DNA from: Winogradskyella sp. PG-2
Lineage (GTDB): Bacteria; Bacteroidota; Bacteroidia; Flavobacteriales; Flavobacteriaceae
Direction: 5' to 3'
Assembly (NCBI RefSeq): GCF_000828715.1
Contig: NZ_AP014583.1
Span: forward strand, 1 to 64,000
DNA: 64,000 nucleotides
In this document: piece after piece, positions 1-8,369 of the stretch
Position numbering within the stretch: position 1 is the first letter of the stretch
Layout: the number at the start of each line of letters is the position of its first letter
Notes under the pieces: generated by a model
Told to the model about the DNA's origin: nothing
What the model saw: the letters and a program-made list of their open reading frames with translations, nothing else
Database searches by the model: none
Position numbers and translations under genes: made by a program

Positions 1-20
1 ATTTGTCCAGTTGAAACAAT

Positions 21-47
21 GAGAGAATCCTAACTCTCTTTTTTTTT
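21..47 (+). terminator. Possible intrinsic terminator upstream of dnaA
   Basis: A short inverted repeat, GAGAG and CTCTC (21-25 and 34-38), is followed directly by a run of T. It could end transcription arriving from the left edge of the window. The stem is only five base pairs, so this is a weak call. Confidence 0.35.
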
Positions 48-85
48 GCTAATCTAACTAACTAACAAAAAATTTAATTTAACGA

Positions 86-1513
86 ATGGAGATCACAGCG
101 CAATCTGTATGGAGTAATTGTCTCGCCTTTATAAAAGATAATATACAATCCCAAGCATATAAAACTTGGTTTGAACCCATAGATGCTGTTAAACTTTCCG
201 GTAATGCATTAAGCATACAAGTTCCTAGTAAATTTTTCTACGAGTGGTTAGAGGAACATTATGTTAAAATATTAAAAGTATCATTAACCAAAGAACTTGG
301 CGAAGATGCTAAATTGGTTTATGTTATCAAAATGGAAAACACTTATGGTAACAAACAACCTTTTACCGAAAAGATTCCTAGTTCAAATAGAACACCTGTT
401 AAATCTCAAGATGTTGATGTTCCTTTCAATAATAAAAGCCCAGAATTAAAGAATCCATTTGTAATCCCTGGTATTAGAAATGTAAAAATCGAATCTCAGC
501 TGAATCCAAGTTACAGTTTTGAGAATTTCTTAGAAGGTGATTCTAATAGGTTAGCTAGAAATGCTGGTATTGCAGTAGCTAACAAACCTGGAGGCACTTC
601 TTTTAATCCACTTTTAATCTTTGGAGGTGTTGGTTTAGGAAAAACTCATTTAGCGCATGCTATTGGTGTTGACATTAAAGATAAATATCCTGAAAAAACA
701 GTTCTATATATCTCAGCCGAGAAATTTACGCAACAATATATTGATTCTGTTAAGAAAAATAATAGAAATGATTTTATTCACTTCTATCAAATTATAGATG
801 TGTTAATTATAGATGATGTACAGTTCTTATCTGGCAAAACAGGTACACAAGATGTATTCTTCCATATTTTTAATCATTTACATCAAAATGGAAAGCAAGT
901 TATTTTAACAAGTGACAAGGCTCCTGTTGATATGCAAGATATTGAACAACGCTTACTATCTCGTTTTAAATGGGGACTTTCAGCAGAATTGCAAACTCCA
1001 GATTTTGAAACTAGAGTTTCTATTCTTAAGAATAAGCTTTACAGGGATGGTGTTGAAATGCCAGAAGAGATTATCGAGTATGTTGCTAAGCATATTAAAA
1101 CCAATGTTAGAGAACTAGAAGGTGCAATTATCTCATTAATTGCTCAGTCTTCTTTCAATAAAAAGGAAATCACAATAAACTTAGCTAAAGATATCGTTGA
1201 GAAGTTTGTTAAGAACACTAAGCGTGAAGTTTCTATCGATTATATTCAAAAAGTAGTTTCAGATTACTTTCAAATGGATGTTAACACACTTCAATCTAAA
1301 ACGCGTAAACGTCATATTGTACAAGCACGTCAGTTGGCTATGTTCTTTGCAAAAAAATATACAAAAGCTTCATTAGCTAGTATTGGTTCTCAAATAGGAC
1401 AACGTGACCATGCTACTGTCTTACATGCATGTAAGACAGTTGACAATTTATCTTCAACAGATAAGCAATTCAGAAAGTATGTTGAAGACTTATCTAAGAA
1501 GTTAGCACTTTAA
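86..1513 (+). CDS. dnaA: Chromosomal replication initiator protein DnaA
   Basis: DnaA binds DnaA boxes at oriC as an ATP-bound filament and opens the duplex to start replication. The 475-residue protein has normal family length and all four domains. The N-terminal interaction domain covers roughly residues 1-85 and a variable linker follows to about 140. The AAA+ domain carries Walker A GGVGLGKT at 180-187 and Walker B LIIDDVQ near 240-246. The C-terminal DNA-binding helix-turn-helix has the signature RDHATV near 440-445. The ATG at 86 gives the usual N-terminus. The next gene, a phosphatase, starts 11 bases downstream. Its position at the very edge suggests that the chromosome was numbered from dnaA. 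Confidence 0.98.
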   Translation: MEITAQSVWSNCLAFIKDNIQSQAYKTWFEPIDAVKLSGNALSIQVPSKFFYEWLEEHYVKILKVSLTKELGEDAKLVYVIKMENTYGNKQPFTEKIPSSNRTPVKSQDVDVPFNNKSPELKNPFVIPGIRNVKIESQLNPSYSFENFLEGDSNRLARNAGIAVANKPGGTSFNPLLIFGGVGLGKTHLAHAIGVDIKDKYPEKTVLYISAEKFTQQYIDSVKKNNRNDFIHFYQIIDVLIIDDVQFLSGKTGTQDVFFHIFNHLHQNGKQVILTSDKAPVDMQDIEQRLLSRFKWGLSAELQTPDFETRVSILKNKLYRDGVEMPEEIIEYVAKHIKTNVRELEGAIISLIAQSSFNKKEITINLAKDIVEKFVKNTKREVSIDYIQKVVSDYFQMDVNTLQSKTRKRHIVQARQLAMFFAKKYTKASLASIGSQIGQRDHATVLHACKTVDNLSSTDKQFRKYVEDLSKKLAL

Positions 1514-1524
1514 TTACATTTATT

Positions 1525-1980
1525 ATGACTCGCATTTTAATGGTGTGTCTTGGTAATATTTGCCGTTCACCATTGGCTCATGGTATTTTACAATCTAAAC
1601 TTAGTGATGATAGTTTTTATGTAGACTCTGCTGTTACAGCTGCATATCATATTGGTAATTCACCAGATAATCGCTCAATAAAAGTCGCTAAAACAAGAGG
1701 TATAAATATTAGTACACAGAGTGCAAGGCAATTTAAAGTTTTAGATTTTGATGCTTTTGATTATATCTATGCCATGGACAACTCTAACTATACAAATATT
1801 ATTAGCCTAGCTAGAAATTCTGACGATATTGGTAAAGTAAAATTATTCCTAGAGATAAATTCTGATATTGCTAACAAAAATGTACCAGACCCATATTATG
1901 GTGAGCTAAGCGATTTTGAATATGTTTTCAATCTCGTAGATGAAACTTGTGATATTCTTGCTGATAAACTGAAAGGTTAA
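1525..1980 (+). CDS. Low-molecular-weight protein-tyrosine phosphatase
   Basis: This is a cytoplasmic phosphatase of the arsenate-reductase/LMW-PTP fold that removes phosphate from tyrosine residues. The phosphate-binding loop C-x5-R-S is present at the N-terminus (VCLGNICRSP, with Cys8, Arg14 and Ser15). The general-acid DPYY motif follows at Asp122. The length of 151 residues is typical. It sits 11 bases after dnaA on the same strand and is probably co-transcribed with it. From general knowledge this dnaA-phosphatase neighbourhood is common in Flavobacteriaceae. Its substrate is unknown; related enzymes act on tyrosine kinases of polysaccharide export. Confidence 0.93.
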   Translation: MTRILMVCLGNICRSPLAHGILQSKLSDDSFYVDSAVTAAYHIGNSPDNRSIKVAKTRGINISTQSARQFKVLDFDAFDYIYAMDNSNYTNIISLARNSDDIGKVKLFLEINSDIANKNVPDPYYGELSDFEYVFNLVDETCDILADKLKG

Positions 1981-2042
1981 ACAAGGGTTCTATTCTTAGA
2001 CTCTTATCCTTTTTTTCGTAAATTAGTAGCAAACCATTTCAA

Positions 2043-3479
2043 ATGCCTATTATGAAATCTTTATCTCTACTTACTCTCTCATTATTTTTTTGTTTTAATT
2101 TAAGCTATACTCAAGATTTAGAGTTAGAATTATTTTCTACGGGCCTAAATAATCCAGTTAATTTAAAGCATGCAGGTGACCAGCGCCTTTTTGCAGCTGA
2201 ACAAAATGGTATAATTAAGATTATTAATTCAAATGGTTCTGTGGTAAGCGCACCTTTTTTAGATATAAGTGGACGCGTTGAAAGTGGAGGCAATGAAGAA
2301 GGACTCTTAGGACTAGCCTTTCATCCCGACTACGCTACAAATGGATACTTTTTTGTTAATTATATAAAGGATGTTGTTGGTGCTTTTGATAATGAAACCG
2401 TAATATCTAGGTTTACACGCAGTAACTCCAATCCGTCTCTGGGAGATCCAAATTCTGAGTTTGTTATACTTACATATACACAACCATATAGTAACCATAA
2501 TGGTGGTGATTTAGCTTTTGGCGCAGATGGATATTTATATATTTCCTCAGGTGATGGTGGTAGTGGTGGTGATCCTGACGGAAATAGTCAAAACACAACT
2601 AATCTACTTGGTAATATTCTTAGAATTGATGTAAACAATACTACTGCAGCTCTTAATTATAGCATTCCATCTGACAATCCATTTGTAGGAAGTTCTACTA
2701 TAAGACCTGAAATATGGGCATATGGCTTGAGAAATCCTTGGAAATTTTCTTTTGATCGACTAAATAATGATATTTGGATTGCAGATGTAGGACAAGGAAA
2801 TTACGAAGAAATCAATAGAGCTTCTGGTTCTCTAGGAGGATTAAACTATGGCTGGAGATGCTATGAAGGTAACAGTATTTTTAATTCAAATAATTGTCCT
2901 AGTTCGAGCACGTTAACGTTTCCCGTTTCAGGATATAATCATTTTGGTGATGGTGAATTTAAATGCTCAATAACAGGTGGCTATGTATACAGAGGACCTA
3001 CCTATACTCCTTTTACTGGTTCTTATTTCTTTGCAGATTATTGTAGTTCTGAAATTGGTTTTATTACTTATAATAGTACTCTCGATAATTGGGACATGAC
3101 CTTAGAAGAGTTTACAGGAAACTGGTCAGCATTTGGTGAAGATGTTGATGGCGAAATTTATGTTTCTGATATTCAATCTGGGAATATTTATAAAATTACT
3201 GACGCTTTATTAAGTATTGATGAGAATAAAATTAACTCTATTCCCATCTATCCGAATCCAGTAAAAGACAGGTTAAATATTGATTTTAGCAATTATCACT
3301 CTGCTACTTCTACAGAAATTGTAATATACAGTATACATGGTAAAATTGTTAAATCAGTAAATCTTGATTCTGAAAACATACAAAAAATTGATACTTCTGA
3401 GCTAGCAAATGGTATCTACCTACTAAAAATTAATTCAAATAATGGAGACCAAAGCACTCATAAACTTGTAATAAATTAA
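2043..3479 (+). CDS. Secreted PQQ-dependent sugar dehydrogenase-like protein with T9SS sorting domain
   Basis: The 478-residue protein begins with a signal peptide (about residues 1-23, ending SYTQ). It continues with a glucose/sorbosone dehydrogenase-type beta-propeller. Typical elements are EEGLLGLAFHPDY, the NHNGGDLAFGADGYLYIS segment and RNPWKFSFD. Family members oxidise sugars with the cofactor PQQ outside the cytoplasm, but the substrate cannot be read here. The last 80 or so residues form a type A type IX secretion sorting domain (starting near IPIYPNPVKDRLNIDF), so the protein is probably exported and surface-anchored or released. Its TAA stop overlaps the ATG of the next gene by one base (TAATG), which implies translational coupling. 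An alternative start lies at codon 4. Confidence 0.88.
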   Translation: MPIMKSLSLLTLSLFFCFNLSYTQDLELELFSTGLNNPVNLKHAGDQRLFAAEQNGIIKIINSNGSVVSAPFLDISGRVESGGNEEGLLGLAFHPDYATNGYFFVNYIKDVVGAFDNETVISRFTRSNSNPSLGDPNSEFVILTYTQPYSNHNGGDLAFGADGYLYISSGDGGSGGDPDGNSQNTTNLLGNILRIDVNNTTAALNYSIPSDNPFVGSSTIRPEIWAYGLRNPWKFSFDRLNNDIWIADVGQGNYEEINRASGSLGGLNYGWRCYEGNSIFNSNNCPSSSTLTFPVSGYNHFGDGEFKCSITGGYVYRGPTYTPFTGSYFFADYCSSEIGFITYNSTLDNWDMTLEEFTGNWSAFGEDVDGEIYVSDIQSGNIYKITDALLSIDENKINSIPIYPNPVKDRLNIDFSNYHSATSTEIVIYSIHGKIVKSVNLDSENIQKIDTSELANGIYLLKINSNNGDQSTHKLVIN

Positions 3480-4195
3480 TGACAACCAATAAAGGAAAAC
3501 TATACCTCATACCTACTCGATTAGGTGATAATCCACCATTAGAAGTTTTACCAATTTCTATAAAAAAAATTATTGAAGAGAATAATTATTACATTGTAGA
3601 AAACGAAAAAACTGCACGTCGATTTATAAAACGTGTGTCACCAAGCAAATCACAACCTTCACTAAAGCTTCAAGTATTAAATAAGTATACAACAGAAGAA
3701 GAACGTAATACGTATTTAAATATATGCTTAGAGGGAACTTCTGTGGGTCTACTATCTGAGGTAGGCTGTCCAGCAATTGCAGATCCTGGATCAGATATAG
3801 TAAGCTTAGCTCATCAAATGAATATTCAAGTTGTTCCACTTGTAGGTCCGTCTTCGATAATTTTAGCCTTAATGGCCTCTGGCATGAATGGACAAAGCTT
3901 TACATTTAACGGATATTTACCAATTGATAAAAGTGAACGAAAGTCTAAATTAAAATCCTTAGAACGTTTGTCATTAGAACATAATCAGGCTCAAATTTTT
4001 ATAGAAACACCATATAGAAATATGAAAATGCTTGAAGATTTGGCAAATTCACTTCAACCCAATACAAGAGTATGTGTAGCATGTGACTTAACTCTACCAA
4101 CAGAATATATAAAAACTAAAGCTGCAAAAGATTGGAGGCACAATAAAGAGGATCTGCATAAGAGACCCGCTATTTTTATTATACAAAAAGATTAA
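3479..4195 (+). CDS. RsmI-like SAM-dependent methyltransferase (tetrapyrrole methylase fold)
   Basis: The protein of 238 residues belongs to the tetrapyrrole methylase superfamily and most resembles the RsmI/YraL branch, which methylates the 2'-O-ribose of C1402 in 16S rRNA. Recognisable motifs are GLLSEVGCPAIADPGSDIV and VPLVGPSSIILALMASGMNG, which form the SAM site, followed by FNGYLP. It is shorter than classical RsmI and diverged at its N-terminus, so the exact rRNA target is an inference. The start codon overlaps the stop of the dehydrogenase gene by one base. The 3' end overlaps the convergent lysozyme-like gene by four bases. Confidence 0.82.
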   Translation: MTTNKGKLYLIPTRLGDNPPLEVLPISIKKIIEENNYYIVENEKTARRFIKRVSPSKSQPSLKLQVLNKYTTEEERNTYLNICLEGTSVGLLSEVGCPAIADPGSDIVSLAHQMNIQVVPLVGPSSIILALMASGMNGQSFTFNGYLPIDKSERKSKLKSLERLSLEHNQAQIFIETPYRNMKMLEDLANSLQPNTRVCVACDLTLPTEYIKTKAAKDWRHNKEDLHKRPAIFIIQKD

Positions 4196-4857
4196 AGTGT
4201 AACCTTAGCTTTTTTATCAGGAATAAGCATCGAAGTATCGTAACCTGAAAACTTTTTCATGTAGTGCTTTACAGTAGATCCATAAGCATCTGCAAAGTTA
4301 TTTCCACCATAACTGCGTAAATACTTTTTAACACTTCCAGGACCAGCTAAATGTGCTGCTGCTAAAATTCCAGACTCTGTAACTTCAACTCCACCTATCA
4401 ATTTTCCTTCAAAACGCTTAATGTCTTTTCTAAGCACCCATTTATTACGTTCTGCATTAGCAATAAATGCTTTTTCTTGTAATTCTGGATTATATAAAAA
4501 TTGATTTGGGTTATAAATTCCAATTATTTTTAAAGTTTCCGAGCCGAACTGATATTTTCCTAAATATCCTAAAGTATTTACTGTAAAATAATCCCCTCTA
4601 GATTCTTTAAAAGCTAAAGCTTCTTTAAAACCTTCAAATGATTTACCCAAGTAAGGTGTAAACATGTTCTGCTTTATAGGTTCTTCTTCAGAAACCATTG
4701 CTAACTCTTCAGAAATATTGTAATTAAGTTCTAATCCTTCTGTAGAATAGGCCTCAGGTATTAGAGATGAATCTGGATACAATGCTAATGCAATTAGTAA
4801 ACAAATTGAAAATGGTAATATAAAATTCTTAACGCTATTTATATTCATAACAGCCAA
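4192..4857 (-). CDS. Lysozyme-like membrane-anchored protein (putative lytic transglycosylase)
   Basis: The protein of 221 residues has one N-terminal hydrophobic segment (about residues 11-28) that would anchor or export it. A lysozyme-like module follows from about residue 75. The segment KESRGDYFTVNTLGYLGKYQFG resembles the catalytic Glu region and GKYQF-type motif of SLT-like transglycosylases, and GILAAAHLAGPGSV matches the usual second motif. It probably cleaves glycan strands of peptidoglycan in the periplasm. ATG codons lie at positions 1 and 4, and either could be used. It follows the cell-wall operon dapF-GNAT-mltG-DUF2279 after a 109-base gap. Function is inferred from fold motifs only. 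Confidence 0.7.
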   Translation of the reverse strand: MAVMNINSVKNFILPFSICLLIALALYPDSSLIPEAYSTEGLELNYNISEELAMVSEEEPIKQNMFTPYLGKSFEGFKEALAFKESRGDYFTVNTLGYLGKYQFGSETLKIIGIYNPNQFLYNPELQEKAFIANAERNKWVLRKDIKRFEGKLIGGVEVTESGILAAAHLAGPGSVKKYLRSYGGNNFADAYGSTVKHYMKKFSGYDTSMLIPDKKAKVTL

Positions 4858-4966
4858 TTTTAAAATTGTAAAATAATTCCCCTCATTACTTTACTAAATT
4901 CGCGTGCAAATATACAACATTTTATTAATTGTTGAAAGACAGAGTGTTAAGGTTTGTTAAAACTTA

Positions 4967-5872
4967 TTAAAAGTAGAGATAATGCAGGTTTACGCGCCCT
5001 TTACTATTCAGCTCTAAAGCTGGAAAAGGAACCTTAATAACGTTAAAAACGCTAAAAACTGTTTTCAGGAAGCGAGAATTTGTTTTAATTCGACTTAAAT
5101 CTAGATCCAAACTCAAGTAATATTGACGTTTTCTATCCTGATTTAAAAATAATGGATCACTTGGTTCTCCCGTCAGCATACCATCTGCTCCATATCCAAA
5201 AGCAAAATTCAACCAATTTGGGAAACCATCTATTTTTAAAAACGAATTGATATTGGCGCTTAACCAATACGTTTGTCCATTATAATCTTTTAAAAATTCT
5301 TCAGAAAAACCATTTCCTAACTTATCTGGTCTTTGTTCTGCAAAATGTGTTCTATGAAATGAATACTTTAATAAAATACGTTGCTCTTCCCACAATAACT
5401 CTTGTCCAACATATAATCCTGTACCTGTAATATTTGCAGCCATATCTGTCCAAGAAAATCCCCATTCTTCAGAAAAACCATCCATAAGCTCAACAGCAGT
5501 TAAAAAACCAAGTCCCAAAGTAGCACCGTAAAGCAACTGGTTTTTTTTAGAAACTCCAGCCCAGCTTAAAGCATTAGCACCAACAGTTCCTAATTGATAA
5601 GATGAAAAGACATGCCCCATTTTATCCATTTGTAACCACTCTTCACTATCATTAATCGTCTTAAAACTAGAACGAGGATAATCTTCATACCATAATTGAT
5701 TTAAAGCTATCAATGTAGTTGTAGCTAAGGTAATTTCAGAAATGACAACTGTGTTTCGCCTCTGCTTATTTAAAGAGTCACTTGGCTTTAAAAAGGCATT
5801 AAATTTAGATTGTGAAAAAAGCGATGAACTTACTGCCAAGCAAAGAATGATATAGCAATAAAAATGCCTCAA
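4967..5872 (-). CDS. DUF2279-type envelope protein
   Basis: This predicted envelope protein of 301 residues starts with a signal peptide (about residues 1-20, ending SSLFSQ). The middle contains hydrophobic helices and the conserved-looking segment KMGHVFSSYQLG, then WSWTDMAANITGTGLYVGQE-like sequence. I recognise this pattern from DUF2279 (YfiM-like) proteins, whose function is unknown. The gene starts three bases after the mltG stop and is the last member of the dapF-GNAT-mltG operon. This placement suggests an envelope role but does not prove it. Confidence 0.72.
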   Translation of the reverse strand: MRHFYCYIILCLAVSSSLFSQSKFNAFLKPSDSLNKQRRNTVVISEITLATTTLIALNQLWYEDYPRSSFKTINDSEEWLQMDKMGHVFSSYQLGTVGANALSWAGVSKKNQLLYGATLGLGFLTAVELMDGFSEEWGFSWTDMAANITGTGLYVGQELLWEEQRILLKYSFHRTHFAEQRPDKLGNGFSEEFLKDYNGQTYWLSANINSFLKIDGFPNWLNFAFGYGADGMLTGEPSDPLFLNQDRKRQYYLSLDLDLSRIKTNSRFLKTVFSVFNVIKVPFPALELNSKGRVNLHYLYF

Positions 5873-5875
5873 ACT

Positions 5876-6919
5876 TTATCTATTTATACCTTGAGAAGAT
5901 AAATATCTATGATATTCTCGAGCATTATTATTATGTTGAGCCAAGGACTTGGCAAACTTATGATAACCTGGTCGTTTGGCATCGACGGCAAAATAAAAAT
6001 AACTATGCTTTTCGGGATTTAAAACAGCATTAATAGCCGAAAGATCTGGCATAGCAATTAATCCTGGTGGTAAACCTGCATTTTTATATGTATTGTATGG
6101 TGAATCTATTTCTTTATGAATATTAAGAACACGTCTAATTACGGTGTTTTTGTACTGTGGTAATTTATAAGCCGCATATTTAAGAGTTGGGTCTGCATCG
6201 AGCTTCATACCTATTCGCAATCTATTTAAATAAACACCTGCAACTCTAGGTTGCTCTTCTTTTAGTTTAGATTCTTCATAAACTATTGAAGCCAATGCAA
6301 TAACTTCATTAGGTTGGAGATTCAATTTTTTAGCTTTATTCAATCGATCACTATTCCAAAAACGCTTGTATTCTTTTAGCATTTTATCTCTAAATCCTTC
6401 AGCAGTTGTATTCCAAAAGAACTCATAGCTATTTGGTAAATACATACCTAAGGCAGTAGCATTTGAAAAACCATTAATATTTAAAAAAGCTTCATCCGTC
6501 ATCGCATTTAAAATAGATAGGCTATCGGCTTCTATTTGAGTGCCTATTCTACCTGCTAAATCTTTTAAATTATGTTGATTATTAAAGGCTATTTTAATTG
6601 GCAAGTTCTTACTACGTATAGAATTGATAATTTCATTATTATTCATGCCTTTAGAAATAGCGAAACGACCAGCTTTAATATTAGTTGTATATTTCTTTTG
6701 ACTAGCTAGAGCATCAAACTTATCTATATCATCTAAAAGTGGCTCTAACTGAGACCTTATCTCACTATAGCCAGCATTAGTTGGCACATATATATAAGCT
6801 ACTTCATCATCAAAAGCTGTATTGGGTTGAAACATAGCTCCATATATGTAATAGGCTATAGCTCCAAAAATAACAAGTCCGATTAAGGCTATAGCCCAAA
6901 GAATTTTTTTAATGTACAT
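5876..6919 (-). CDS. mltG: Endolytic transglycosylase MltG
   Basis: MltG is an inner-membrane enzyme that cuts nascent peptidoglycan strands and is thought to set glycan chain length. The 347-residue protein has an N-terminal membrane helix (about residues 5-28). A LysM-like region follows, then the YceG/MltG catalytic domain. Key segments are ALASIVYEESKLKEEQPRVAG, containing the catalytic glutamate, and LDADPTLKYA. The GLPPGLIAMPDLSAI segment and a FYFAVD stretch near the end complete the family pattern. It lies two bases downstream of the GNAT gene and three bases upstream of the DUF2279 gene, so the four genes probably form one transcript. Confidence 0.94.
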   Translation of the reverse strand: MYIKKILWAIALIGLVIFGAIAYYIYGAMFQPNTAFDDEVAYIYVPTNAGYSEIRSQLEPLLDDIDKFDALASQKKYTTNIKAGRFAISKGMNNNEIINSIRSKNLPIKIAFNNQHNLKDLAGRIGTQIEADSLSILNAMTDEAFLNINGFSNATALGMYLPNSYEFFWNTTAEGFRDKMLKEYKRFWNSDRLNKAKKLNLQPNEVIALASIVYEESKLKEEQPRVAGVYLNRLRIGMKLDADPTLKYAAYKLPQYKNTVIRRVLNIHKEIDSPYNTYKNAGLPPGLIAMPDLSAINAVLNPEKHSYFYFAVDAKRPGYHKFAKSLAQHNNNAREYHRYLSSQGINR

Positions 6920-6921
6920 AG

Positions 6922-7446
6922 TTATTTGTTAATACGTTGTAATATATATTCGTTGTTGTATAGATTGCCATCAAAATTCCAATCTTCTTTTAAACCTATT
7001 CTTTTAAAGCCATTGCCTTCAAACAAATTCATGCTTGCTATATTGTTCTCAGAAATATTGGCATAAACCTGATGTAAATGTAAAATTTTAAAACAATAGT
7101 TAACTAGAAGTTCTAAAGCTTCTTTTCCGTAACCTTTAAATCTATCAGAATTACTTTTAATAAGAATACCAATACCTGCACGTTTGTTCTTAATGTTGAA
7201 ATCAAAAACGTCAATTAGACCCAAAGTATTGTCATTTTTATCGCAAATTGCTAAACGTAATTGTTTTGCTTCAAAAATATCTTGCTGAGCGTTGTCTAAA
7301 TATTGTTTTATTAAAAATCTTGAATAAGGTGTTTGTGTATCACTTAACTCCCAGAGTTCTGTGTCATTTTCAATCTCATAAATGAAATCTAAATCTTCTG
7401 GTTCTAAAGCTCTTAAATAGATATATTCACCTTTTAGTGTTACCAT
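6922..7446 (-). CDS. GNAT-family N-acetyltransferase (RimJ/RimL type)
   Basis: The 174-residue protein fits the single-domain GNAT fold that transfers acetyl groups from acetyl-CoA. The N-terminus ITLKGEYIYLRALEPEDLD-like sequence and the C-terminal NISENNIASMNLFEGNGFKRIG segment are typical of the RimJ/RimL and SpeG-like branch. The acetyl-CoA loop is DRFKGYGKEALELL. The acceptor is not known. The start overlaps the dapF 3' end by seven bases, so translation is probably coupled to dapF. Confidence 0.85.
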   Translation of the reverse strand: MVTLKGEYIYLRALEPEDLDFIYEIENDTELWELSDTQTPYSRFLIKQYLDNAQQDIFEAKQLRLAICDKNDNTLGLIDVFDFNIKNKRAGIGILIKSNSDRFKGYGKEALELLVNYCFKILHLHQVYANISENNIASMNLFEGNGFKRIGLKEDWNFDGNLYNNEYILQRINK

Positions 7447-8219
7447 TCTAATTCACCTTTAAAAACTTGAGTTGCTGGTCCTACTAACCAAATATCATTA
7501 TATCCATTTTCATGACTCTGAAAATTCACTTTTAATTGACCTCCTGGTGTTTTCAGACTAACAGTACTACTATCTGTTTTGCCAGTTTTATGCATAGCCA
7601 AAGCAACAGCAGTCACACCTGTTCCGCAAGATAATGTTTCATTCTCAACTCCTCGTTCATAGGTTCTTACAGCAAAACTATCTTCAGCTAATTGCTCAAC
7701 AAAATTAACATTAGTTCCACCAGTCATATAAGCTTTACCATATCTTATAGTACATCCTTTTATTTTCACATTAAAATTGTCTATATCTGAAACTAATTCT
7801 ACGTGATGAGGAGAACCTGTATCCAAAAATGAATGACTCTCATATGTTTCTACTGTGGAAACATCTTGCATTTGTAAGTGAACAATATCGTTTTCAATTT
7901 TGGCTTTATGTAGACCATCTATAGCCAAAAACTCTGTTTCATTTTCTATAACTCCAAGAAACTTTGCGAAAGCTGTAATACATCGTCCTCCATTACCACA
8001 CATACTACTTTCATTACCATCTGCATTATAATATACCATCTTAAAATCTGAATTTTCGTCATTTTCTAATAGTATAAATCCATCAGCTCCAATACCAAAT
8101 CGTCTATCGCACAATTGCTCTATTCGTTTGGTATTATTTTTGTCGATTATATGTGAGCGATTATCAACAATAATAAAGTCGTTTCCTGTACCTTGATATT
8201 TATAAAATGTTATTCTCAT
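7440..8219 (-). CDS. dapF: Diaminopimelate epimerase
   Basis: DapF interconverts LL- and meso-diaminopimelate without a cofactor, supplying lysine synthesis and peptidoglycan cross-links. The protein has 259 residues and both catalytic cysteines: Cys74 in SSMCGNGGRC and Cys198 in ETLSCGTG. The N-terminus FYKYQGTGNDFIIVDN is diagnostic. It is the first gene of the minus-strand cell-wall operon with a GNAT gene, mltG and a DUF2279 gene. A TATATTTG -7-type element lies just upstream, at 8229-8236. Confidence 0.97.
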   Translation of the reverse strand: MRITFYKYQGTGNDFIIVDNRSHIIDKNNTKRIEQLCDRRFGIGADGFILLENDENSDFKMVYYNADGNESSMCGNGGRCITAFAKFLGVIENETEFLAIDGLHKAKIENDIVHLQMQDVSTVETYESHSFLDTGSPHHVELVSDIDNFNVKIKGCTIRYGKAYMTGGTNVNFVEQLAEDSFAVRTYERGVENETLSCGTGVTAVALAMHKTGKTDSSTVSLKTPGGQLKVNFQSHENGYNDIWLVGPATQVFKGELEW

Positions 8220-8228
8220 AAGCTAAGG

Positions 8229-8236
8229 CAAATATA
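8229..8236 (-). promoter_or_regulatory. Bacteroidota -7 element for dapF operon
   Basis: On the minus strand this reads TATATTTG, matching TAnnTTTG. It lies about ten bases before the dapF start. A TTA, not TTG, sits 19 bases further upstream, so only the -7 part is convincing. Confidence 0.4.
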
Positions 8237-8369
8237 AGAATATTACATCGTAATATAAGTTGTTAAATGCTCGTTAAAGTTGACGTTAAATAGTAGTTAA
8301 AATGAAGACTAAAATTCAATAAATTTTTAATTTTAATCGTTAGTATAATTAAACTTAAAACTGAAAATT

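Noticed and set aside
1..85. oriC at the left edge
   Set aside because: Only 85 bases precede dnaA and no DnaA-box cluster is visible. An origin may lie outside the window.
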